A DNA stretch of 10,218 nucleotides, from contig JAMOBE010000116.1 of the NCBI GenBank assembly GCA_039908285.1, positions 1 to 10,218 on the forward strand, written 5' to 3'. The position numbers were made by a program, and so were the translations under genes. Position 1 is the first letter of the stretch; every line of letters starts with the position of its first letter. Below the pieces are notes generated by a model that searched no databases, was not told the origin of the DNA, and saw nothing but the letters and a program-made list of their open reading frames with translations. Shown here piece by piece: positions 6,163-10,218 of the stretch. This stretch comes from JAMOBE01 sp039908285. GTDB taxonomy: Bacteria; Pseudomonadota; Alphaproteobacteria; Rhodospirillales; Rhodospirillaceae.

Positions 6163-6341
6163 GCCCGGCCGACACCCGCGCCGTGGTCACCGCGCCACCT
6201 GGCGAGCCCGTGACCGTCACGGTCTATGCCGGTGCCGAGAGGGTGGCCGTGGTGCCCCTGACCGGTGCCCAGTGCCTGGCTCTGGCCGAGAGACTGATAT
6301 CCGCCGCCCGATCGCGGCTTGCTGAGGAGAATGCACCATGA
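6159..6341 (+). CDS. Small hypothetical protein, 60 residues
   Basis: The start overlaps the nuclease stop (ATGA) after an AGGGGGG ribosome site, and the stop overlaps the next start (ATGA). It reads MSPADTRAVVTAPPGEPVTV, then two short beta strands (VTVTVYAG, RVAVVPLTG) and a helix (ALAERLISAARSRLAE). I do not recognise the family; the fold suggests a compact beta-beta-alpha domain. Position and overlap argue that it is a real operon member. No functional residues are evident. Confidence 0.65.
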   Translation: MSPADTRAVVTAPPGEPVTVTVYAGAERVAVVPLTGAQCLALAERLISAARSRLAEENAP

Positions 6342-6628
6342 CCAATACCACCGCCTTTGCCGTGCTGACCAAAGCCTGCCAGGGGCTTGCCCTGCAAGCT
6401 GGGGCCGAACAGCCCGGTCCGACCCTCGACGCCCTCACCGCTGCCGAATCGCTCCTGGCCGAGTGGCTGCTGGTGGAGCCAACAACCGATCCGGTCGCGA
6501 TTGCCTGGAAGCTCCGCCGGCTGGCGGACATGGCCGAAACGGGCACCGTTCCCGCCGCTGCGGGACATGCCGGCCGGGTGGCTGCCGAGTTGGGCGCGGC
6601 CCTCACGGGGCTGAGCCATGACCGATAA
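6338..6628 (+). CDS. Small helical hypothetical protein, 96 residues
   Basis: GAGGAG lies about eight bases before ATG 6338, which overlaps the upstream stop (ATGA). The product is almost wholly alpha-helical and alanine/leucine-rich (TAAESLLAEWLLVEPTTDPV, AWKLRRLADMAETG, GRVAAELGAALTGL), with no membrane segment. I do not recognise the family. It overlaps the next gene by 11 bases. It could be a small adaptor or regulatory protein of the phage early region, but no motif shows this. Confidence 0.65.
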   Translation: MTNTTAFAVLTKACQGLALQAGAEQPGPTLDALTAAESLLAEWLLVEPTTDPVAIAWKLRRLADMAETGTVPAAAGHAGRVAAELGAALTGLSHDR

Positions 6629-7346
6629 CCCGCCGCGCACGCCTGAGGAACGGGCACTCATTGCCGAATACCCGGATAAAGGCCGTCATGCATCACCACC
6701 CAAAGTCAAGGCCGACGATACGTATGGGGTAGATACCGACACCAACGACCAAGTGCTGTGGGTGGCGCAACTCCTCAGAACCATGGGCGTGGATGACGCA
6801 CATCTGGCCTTGAACTTGTACCTTCAGTCAAAGAGGTCCGCTCAATCGCGGGAACTCGATGTCAATGCGTCCCTGGCCGCCGTGGATGCCATCGGCCCTC
6901 GCGATAGCATCGAGGCCATGCTGGCGGTGCAGATGGTCGCCACCCACAACGCCGCGATGACGCTGTTGAGCCGGGTGGCCGTACAGCAACCGACGATACA
7001 GGTCGCCGACAGCGTGGTGAACCGGGCGGGCAAGCTGATGCGCGTCTTCACCGAGCAAGTCAACACCCTGACCCGGTATCGCACCTCTGGAAAGCAACAG
7101 GTCACGGTGACCCACGTCAACGTCACGGCGGACCGGGCGGCGGTTGCCGTCGGGTGCGGACAGCCGGGGGGAGGCGTGGCCCCCCTCGAAAATGGAGGCC
7201 AACCCCATGCACTGGGCCATGCACAAGGCGCCACGATGCTGTGCACGCACGCGGAAGGGCACGCCCTGCCAATCCCCGGCGGTGAGGGGAAAGACCCGCT
7301 GCCGCATGCACGGAGCCGCCCAAGGAAGCGGCGCGCCAAGGGGTGA
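6618..7346 (+). CDS. Hypothetical phage-type protein with a frame-overlapped tail
   Basis: The 242-residue protein has a charged N-terminus (1-45), a helical centre (DQVLWVAQLLRTMGVDD, then DSIEAMLAVQMVATHNAAMT at about 97-116) and a segment NRAGKLMRVFTEQVNTLTRY (about 135-154) followed by GKQQVTVTHVNVTAD (158-172). Similar cores occur in alphaproteobacterial prophages just before a small 'HG' Cys protein, as here; I know of no assigned function. From residue about 180 the composition changes to Gly/Pro/His/Arg, because the DNA there also encodes the next protein in another frame. The biologically needed part is probably 1-175. It overlaps the upstream gene by 11 bases; its ribosome site is weak, suggesting translational coupling. 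Confidence 0.75.
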   Translation: MTDNPPRTPEERALIAEYPDKGRHASPPKVKADDTYGVDTDTNDQVLWVAQLLRTMGVDDAHLALNLYLQSKRSAQSRELDVNASLAAVDAIGPRDSIEAMLAVQMVATHNAAMTLLSRVAVQQPTIQVADSVVNRAGKLMRVFTEQVNTLTRYRTSGKQQVTVTHVNVTADRAAVAVGCGQPGGGVAPLENGGQPHALGHAQGATMLCTHAEGHALPIPGGEGKDPLPHARSRPRKRRAKG

Positions 7347-7476
7347 GGCCAACGGCGCCTATCGCCACGGGCTCCATACCGCCGAGTGGCTGGCCTACAA
7401 TCGGCATATCCGGGACGTGCTGAAGGCCGCCCGCGAACACCTGGCCGAGTTGAAGAAGGCCACCGACAAGGGGTAG
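7207..7476 (+). CDS. Small Cys-rich protein with HG/GAPRG-N-HG motif
   Basis: ATG 7207 is chosen because GGAGG (7194-7198) lies eight bases upstream; the in-frame ATG 7192 and TTG 7144 lack a well-spaced site. The 89-residue product has Cys11, Cys12, Cys21, Cys32 and His35 in CCARTRKGTPCQSPA and CRMHG, a likely zinc-binding knuckle. Then comes SGAPRGEANGAYRHG (41-55) and a charged helix to the C-terminus (WLAYNRHIRDVLKAAREHLA). Small proteins with 'C-x-A-x-T-x-x-G-x-P-C...C-x-x-HG' and 'GAPxGxxNxxxxHG' are widespread in alphaproteobacterial prophages; many are misnamed in databases. They may bind DNA, but this is not shown. The first 140 bases overlap the upstream gene in a different frame. 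Confidence 0.8.
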   Translation: MHWAMHKAPRCCARTRKGTPCQSPAVRGKTRCRMHGAAQGSGAPRGEANGAYRHGLHTAEWLAYNRHIRDVLKAAREHLAELKKATDKG

Positions 7477-7797
7477 GCGGACGATGGCCCCGCCGCGACT
7501 CGGGGAGGCGTCTGGGGGGCTCATCCGGTGAAGATCCTCCCCGCCCTACCGGACCGCGCGAGAAACGCACCAGCGAGTCTCCCCGGGGCAGCACGGGGCA
7601 TCCTGTGAAGCGGGGTGCGGGAGGGGCGAGCTATCGGGAGGGGTATCAACAATGCTTACCCCCTTCCCTCGAAGGTGCCAGGGGGCGGCTTGGGGGCCGA
7701 GTGGCAGCCACTGCGACATGCGGCGAGATAGGGTAGGAACCGATGCCTTATCGACCGCGCCATTCCACGGCGGAGGGCGCTGAGGAAAAACAACCCC

Positions 7798-7938
7798 ATG
7801 ACAGTGCTGGCCCACGGCGCCGTGGTGCGGGGTCTATGGGAATTCCCATGGACGTCCTGGCGGCTGGTCGGACCCACCCTCATTACTGATGAGGGTGGCG
7901 GAAACGCTGGACTTTTCGTCATCATCGAGGCGCGATAG
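7798..7938 (+). CDS. Possible small protein, 46 residues
   Basis: ATG 7798 follows GAGGA (7782-7786) by 11 bases. The product begins MTVLAHGAVVRGLWEFPWTS and ends GLFVIIEAR. It has a protein-like mix of hydrophobic and aromatic residues and more G/C than A/T at third positions. It has no recognised domain and is too short for a firm call. It is in the same frame as the Cys-rich gene upstream, separated by several stops, so it could also be a fragment of a decayed gene. A competing ORF (7743-7889) covers part of it in another frame. Confidence 0.3.
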   Translation: MTVLAHGAVVRGLWEFPWTSWRLVGPTLITDEGGGNAGLFVIIEAR

Positions 7939-8055
7939 GCCCATGTCCGCCGGGGGTGCCTATGGGGCAGGTACCCCTTGTGCCTGGGAACCCCGATAAT
8001 TTTTTACCGGGGTGGTGTCGGCCCGTGGTGGGCTACTCGGCCGGTGGCGCCTGGA

Positions 8056-8080
8056 GGGGGTGAGGGAAACGCTCACCCCC
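8056..8080 (+). terminator. Hairpin, possible terminator of the rightward transcript
   Basis: GGGGGTGAG (8056-8064) pairs perfectly with CTCACCCCC (8072-8080) over a 7-base loop. It lies in the gap between convergent transcription units, where a terminator is expected, but no T-run follows, so intrinsic termination would be weak. Confidence 0.25.
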
Positions 8081-8205
8081 CACGCCCCCTCGTCAATGCC
8101 ATCCGCAAGCGCGCCGATGTAGATCACCAGTCCAGCGAACTCGCGAACTCGGGTGCCCCCGCTACCACCCTACCGGCCATCCCGACCTTGCGGGAATTCC
8201 AAGCA

Positions 8206-8240
8206 AGCGGCCTGGCGCGGACGAACCCGGGCAGGCCGCT
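8206..8240 (-). terminator. Hairpin just after the leftward initiator gene
   Basis: AGCGGCCTG (8206-8214) and CAGGCCGCT (8232-8240) form perfect 9-bp arms around a 17-base loop. On the minus strand the stem begins five bases after the stop codon of the gene ending at 8246 and is followed by TGCTTGG, a weak T-rich end. Position and stability suit a terminator for the leftward operon. Confidence 0.4.
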
Positions 8241-8245
8241 GGTGA

Positions 8246-9271
8246 TTACGCCGCCCTGTCTCCGTCGCGCCCGATCGGAACATCGCCCCCCTCGACGTAG
8301 TGCCGCAGAACCGCCGCCGCGTTCCGGTTGATCCCGAACCGGCCTGCGAGGAAGTTGGACAACTGCGAGGGCGATAGGTTGACCCGCCTGGCCACTCGCG
8401 CCTGTTCGCCCCGTGGCGCGTCGTGAAGCCTGACCCGAAGAGCCACCCGCAAGCGATCCATGGGCGAGAGCGACTCCACCGCCGGGGGCACCAGTTCCTC
8501 AAGATCGACGATGGCGGGATCACGACCCGGTCGCGACCGACGGTGCCGCTGCCGTTGACGCTGTCCGGGATCCTCGACGGGCTCGCCGATCGGACCGACG
8601 GCCACATCCCCCTCGACCGGTGGCCTGGACGGGGTATCGACGGGCTCGACACCCTCGTGCGGTGCGCATTCGTATTGCCCCTGACATGGTATATTAGATG
8701 TGTCCCGCTGGAGGGACTGTGGGGGTGCCTCAAAGGGGGCTGACAGTCCCGCTGGAGGGACTGTGACGGCAGTTTCGGTGTCACTTTTGGCCGATGTGTC
8801 CCGCTGGGGGGACTGTGTGTCCCGCTGGGGGGACTGTGTTCTGTTTTTTCCGGCCCCCTCCGACCCCCCCTCCGACCCCCCCTCCGACCCCCCCTCCGAC
8901 CATCGCATGAAGTCCTTGGAGGGTGGGGTGTCGCCGCACCGTTCGGCCGTGAGTTCCCACGTCCGCGCCTCCCTGGTTTTCGTCGTGAAGGCCGATTGCC
9001 GGCGGGGCTTCAGAAAGCCCCGGTCGGTCAACTCGGCGAAGGCGCGGGCGGCAACGGACTTCGGCAGGCCGATCCTCTCAGCCTCCCGGACCGCATAGGA
9101 AATCTCGCCATTGTTCGAGCCGTTGTGGCGCGTCCACACGTCGAGGAGCAACGCCTTGGCGTTCGGAGAGAGCCCTTGCCAGGCGGGACAGTGCAGCATG
9201 TGGTGATGCAGCAGAACAAACTTATCGGTTGCGTTCCTGCCCGTGGCATTGGCCTTGCGTCGCTTGACCAT
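8246..9271 (-). CDS. Putative replication initiator with two DNA-binding domains
   Basis: The 341-residue protein has three parts. Residues about 15-125 form a winged-helix region (KFVLLHHHMLHCPAW, LSPNAKALLLDVWTRH, LPKSVAARAFAELTDRGFLK) like those of phage and plasmid replication initiators. Residues about 125-265 are a low-complexity linker: four GGSE-type units (126-139), then SPQRDT at 147 and 154, VPPAG at 171 and SLQRDT at 186. Residues about 266-341 hold a second HTH (GEQARVARRVNLSPSQLSNF), of Cro/XRE type. The linker repeats are the translation of palindromic DNA sites, the arrangement seen in phage lambda, where the origin lies inside gene O. GAGG (9276-9279, minus strand) lies four bases before the ATG. 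The XRE gene ends nine bases upstream, so the two form one leftward operon. A regulatory rather than replicative role is possible. Confidence 0.8.
   Translation of the reverse strand: MVKRRKANATGRNATDKFVLLHHHMLHCPAWQGLSPNAKALLLDVWTRHNGSNNGEISYAVREAERIGLPKSVAARAFAELTDRGFLKPRRQSAFTTKTREARTWELTAERCGDTPPSKDFMRWSEGGSEGGSEGGSEGAGKNRTQSPQRDTQSPQRDTSAKSDTETAVTVPPAGLSAPFEAPPQSLQRDTSNIPCQGQYECAPHEGVEPVDTPSRPPVEGDVAVGPIGEPVEDPGQRQRQRHRRSRPGRDPAIVDLEELVPPAVESLSPMDRLRVALRVRLHDAPRGEQARVARRVNLSPSQLSNFLAGRFGINRNAAAVLRHYVEGGDVPIGRDGDRAA
8690..8846. repeat. Four GTCCC-N6-GGGAC dyads: candidate replication origin inside the initiator gene
   Basis: Perfect 5-bp arms around GCTGGA or GCTGGG occur at 8702-8717, 8746-8761, 8798-8813 and 8819-8834. 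The flanks are also alike: each right arm is followed by TGTG, and the left arms are preceded by TGT or ACA. The last two copies are 21 bp apart, two helical turns. Three copies read as S(L/P)QRDT on the minus strand, but the 8746 copy is in another frame and reads VPPAG, so the DNA, not the protein, is conserved. AT-rich tracts TATATTAGAT (8690-8699) and TTCTGTTTTTT (8839-8849) flank the array in a very GC-rich gene. Repeats plus AT-rich DNA in an initiator gene suggest an origin. Confidence 0.65.
8859..8900. repeat. 12-bp tandem repeat coding for GGSE units
   Basis: TCCGACCCCCCC repeats with a 12-bp period starting at 8859, 8871 and 8883, with a final TCCGAC at 8895. On the minus strand it encodes a flexible SEGG linker between the winged-helix domain and the dyad-coded region of the initiator. 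Perfect copies suggest recent slippage; copy number may vary between relatives. Confidence 0.8.
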
Positions 9272-9280
9272 GGCGCCTCG

Positions 9281-9544
9281 TCACTCCCCGGCCCCACCCT
9301 TCCTCAGCCGCACGCCGGGACCACCGCCGTTCTCGGGGATGAACTCAACACCGGCGGATTCCAGAGCGCGGCGTACCTTTTCGGCGTTTCCGGCCGAACT
9401 CCGTTCAAGTCCGAGCTTTTCCATCCGCTGAATTGTCGGCAACGACAACCCGGTTGCTGCGGCAAGGTCCTTCTGTTCCCAGTCCAAAAACAGGCGCGCC
9501 GCCTTGATCTGCTTTGCAGAAATCATGTCTCGCACATCGTCCAT
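9281..9544 (-). CDS. XRE-family transcriptional repressor
   Basis: This 87-residue protein has a Cro/C1-type helix-turn-helix: ISAKQIKAARLFLDWEQKDL (8-27), then AAATGLSLPTIQRMEK (28-43), followed by SAGNAEKVRRALESAGVEFI (50-69) and a Gly-rich end (ENGGGPGVRLRK). Proteins of this length with 'KVRRALESAGVEFIPENGGGPGVRL' style ends are common alphaproteobacterial XRE regulators. The start may be ATG 9544 or ATG 9526 (MISAKQ, the more usual family start); neither has a clear ribosome site. It is divergent from the + strand gene at 9623, with a perfect palindrome between them over both promoters, which suggests that it represses itself and its neighbour. It lies nine bases before the initiator gene, so it probably also controls replication. 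Confidence 0.9.
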   Translation of the reverse strand: MDDVRDMISAKQIKAARLFLDWEQKDLAAATGLSLPTIQRMEKLGLERSSAGNAEKVRRALESAGVEFIPENGGGPGVRLRKGGAGE

Positions 9545-9556
9545 GATGGTTGACGC

Positions 9557-9585
9557 TTGACGCGTGAGCCGTCGTGCGTTATGTG
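9557..9585 (+). promoter_or_regulatory. Predicted rightward promoter
   Basis: TTGACG (9557-9562) and TATGTG (9580-9585) are separated by 17 bases, fitting a sigma-70-like promoter for the gene at 9623. The -10 element lies in the left arm of the palindrome 9572-9602, so a bound repressor would block it. TTGACGC is tandemly repeated at 9550-9563. Confidence 0.4.
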
Positions 9586-9602
9586 TGGAACATAACGCAC
9601 GA
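9572..9602. promoter_or_regulatory. Perfect palindromic operator between divergent genes
   Basis: TCGTGCGTTATG (9572-9583) and CATAACGCACGA (9591-9602) are perfect 12-bp inverted arms with a 7-base centre. Such a long perfect dyad between an XRE gene and a divergent gene is very likely the repressor's operator. The TATG in each arm forms the -10 element of a predicted promoter in each direction, so one bound dimer could shut off both. Confidence 0.75.
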
Positions 9603-9617
9603 TGCATGAGAAGGCAA
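9589..9617 (-). promoter_or_regulatory. Predicted leftward promoter of the XRE-initiator operon
   Basis: On the minus strand TTGCCT (9617-9612) and TATGTT (9594-9589) are separated by 17 bases, a fair sigma-70-like match. The -10 lies in the right arm of the operator, mirroring the rightward promoter. Confidence 0.4.
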
Positions 9618-9622
9618 CCGCC

Positions 9623-9835
9623 ATGACCACCCGCCGCCCACCAAAGCATCCATTCCACTGGGATCGGTACAACGCTCTCTATGACCGCTTCACGGCCCTG
9701 GCTCGCGACCTGGCCGACGTGGCGACGGACCTGCATGCGGCCGAACACCTGCCCGAGGCCCAACGCCGTCCGGTTGCCCGCGCGGTGAAGGAAGCCCAGC
9801 ACGGCACCGAACAGGCGTGCCACCTGCTGCAATAG
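9623..9835 (+). CDS. Small helical hypothetical protein, 70 residues
   Basis: ATG 9623 is preferred to ATG 9602: GAGAAGG (9608-9614) lies eight bases before it, and 9602 falls in the operator. The protein has a basic Pro-rich start (MTTRRPPKHPFHWDRYNAL) and then two predicted amphipathic helices (YDRFTALARDLADVATDLHA; AQRRPVARAVKEAQHGTEQA). I do not recognise it. It is the first gene under the rightward, repressor-controlled promoter, the position of an early lytic-type or anti-repressor/control gene in temperate elements, but no motif confirms such a role. Confidence 0.7.
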   Translation: MTTRRPPKHPFHWDRYNALYDRFTALARDLADVATDLHAAEHLPEAQRRPVARAVKEAQHGTEQACHLLQ

Positions 9836-9879
9836 GCGTGGAGCCTGCAAGCGGACCTGGAACGCGGCTCCGACACACC

Positions 9880-10002
9880 ATGACCACCACGCCCGACCGA
9901 AGTGGGAAATTCCCACTTCGCCTTGGGCTACCACCACCACGTCGAGCCGGCGGGGGGCCGGTTCGGCGCCACCAGACACCACAGGAGAGGGGAAAACCAT
10001 GA
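9880..10002 (+). CDS. Possible 40-residue basic ORF
   Basis: ATG 9880 opens a 40-residue frame (MTTTPDRSGKFPLRLGLPPP, then Arg/Gly/Pro-rich) whose TGA overlaps the next start as ATGA, like true gene pairs in this window. It lacks a clear ribosome site, and the frame passes through a perfect palindrome at 9898-9920, so it may be only a leader or a chance ORF. Confidence 0.25.
   Translation: MTTTPDRSGKFPLRLGLPPPRRAGGGPVRRHQTPQERGKP
9898..9920. promoter_or_regulatory. Perfect 23-bp palindrome
   Basis: CGAAGTGGGAA (9898-9908) and TTCCCACTTCG (9910-9920) are perfect 11-bp arms around a single A. The dyad lies about 80 bases before the gene at 9999. A related core, ATGGGAATTCCCAT, occurs at 7836-7849. 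It may be an operator for an unknown regulator or, as RNA with almost no loop, is unlikely to be a hairpin terminator. Confidence 0.5.
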
Positions 10003-10218
10003 CCGAGACCAACATTGATCCCGTCGTTGCACTGTCGGCCCTGCGGGATGCGGCATTGAGGCGGGTGAATGCGGCCCATGATGACGAGGAAGTGAATGCC
10101 CGGTGCGATATTGCAACGGCGATCGAGAAACAGATTGCCGAGACTCCCGCCACCACTGCGGCCGGCCTTGCCGCCAAGCTGAAGGTGTTCGCCGATCACG
10201 GCAACATCGGCAAGGATG
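9999..10218 (+). CDS. Hypothetical protein, partial at the window end
   Basis: ATG 9999 has a strong ribosome site (AGGAG at 9983-9987 and GAGGGG at 9987-9992). The visible 73 residues start MTETNIDPVVALSALRDAAL and continue as charged helices (RRVNAAHDDEEVNARCDIAT, KQIAETPATTAAGLAAKLKV). I do not recognise a family. The gene continues past the window. Its start overlaps the stop of the small ORF before it. Confidence 0.75.
   Translation, partial: MTETNIDPVVALSALRDAALRRVNAAHDDEEVNARCDIATAIEKQIAETPATTAAGLAAKLKVFADHGNIGKD

Larger units (their letters stand above)
7477..8205. other. Long stretch without a confident gene
   Basis: About 730 bases separate the last + strand operon gene from the leftward initiator gene. 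Only short ORFs are seen: 7615-7731 (GTG start, 38 residues, with INNAYPLPSKVPGGGLGAEW), 7743-7889 (48 residues), 7798-7938 (listed separately) and 7962-8063 (33 residues, with VPLVPGNPDNFLPGWC). A TTG-initiated frame from 7978 to 8331 runs into the initiator gene and has no start support. Structures include a perfect palindrome ATGGGAATTCCCAT (7836-7849), a 10-bp-arm inverted repeat CCACCCTCAT/ATGAGGGTGG (7874-7898) and a hairpin at 8056-8080. The area may hold a decayed gene, small proteins or an untranslated RNA; sequence alone does not decide. Confidence 0.5.

Noticed and set aside
7886..7905. Hammerhead-ribozyme-like core: CTGATGA followed shortly by GAAAC
   Set aside because: Only eight bases lie between the two core boxes and they cannot form stem II, and no matching stems I or III were found. 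The match looks accidental and part of it belongs to the inverted repeat at 7874-7898.
7978..8331. TTG-started ORF of 117 codons
   Set aside because: No ATG or GTG start and no ribosome site; it runs into the initiator gene on the other strand.
8859..8900. Short regular repeats as a possible CRISPR array
   Set aside because: The 12-bp units are contiguous without spacers and encode a GGSE linker.
9281..10177. 298-codon reading of the XRE frame starting far upstream
   Set aside because: The extra N-terminal part crosses the operator, both predicted promoters and a + strand gene; the XRE domain itself begins at the 9544 or 9526 start.
1..10218. tRNA or attachment site near the integrase-like end
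   Set aside because: No tRNA-like cloverleaf or duplicated attachment core was seen in the window; the element's ends probably lie outside it.

Overview
The window is GC-rich DNA with strong G/C third-position codon preference and tightly overlapping genes. Gene content and style suggest the early (replication and control) part of an integrated, prophage-like element in a GC-rich alphaproteobacterium, perhaps Rhodospirillales. That taxonomic call is an inference from protein style, not from a marker gene. No structural phage genes, rRNA, tRNA or CRISPR array are visible.

Layout. The first 79 bases are the 3' end of a + strand gene whose C-terminus resembles a tyrosine integrase. Then comes an AT-rich cargo gene of unknown function (175-1089). 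Three 27-bp dyads spaced exactly 35 bp apart (1091-1189) and a hairpin covering the Shine-Dalgarno sequence (1220-1243) precede a small excisionase/AlpA-like HTH gene (1248-1454). From there a + strand operon runs with 4-11 base overlaps: a hypothetical protein, a Toprim primase (1768-2754) and a RepA-like AAA ATPase (2747-3925). After a 167-base gap full of TGCGCA repeats and hairpins, it continues with a hypothetical protein, an SF2 helicase with a C-terminal zinc ribbon (4416-5813), a VRR-NUC nuclease that appears to have lost its N-terminus by a one-base deletion, two small unknowns, an unknown phage-type protein (6618-7346) and a Cys-rich small protein (7207-7476) lying partly inside it in another frame.

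The stretch 7477-8245 has no confident gene, only short ORFs, palindromes and hairpins. Beyond it, a two-gene leftward operon holds an XRE repressor (9281-9544) and a putative replication initiator with two DNA-binding domains (8246-9271). The initiator gene contains four copies of a GTCCC-N6-GGGAC dyad, one of them in a different reading frame from the other three, plus AT-rich tracts. It looks like an origin nested in its own initiator gene. The XRE gene and a rightward small gene (9623-9835) diverge from a shared region with a perfect 12-bp-arm operator. The window ends inside a further small gene.

How it works together (inference): the XRE protein controls both divergent promoters; the nested initiator/origin, primase, RepA-like helicase, SF2 helicase and nuclease form a replication/recombination set; the HTH protein near the integrase may control excision or early transcription. 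No clearly new system is proven. The best leads are the nested origin, the 35-bp phased dyads, the second repeat cluster at 3935-4073, the AT-rich cargo gene and the nuclease frameshift.
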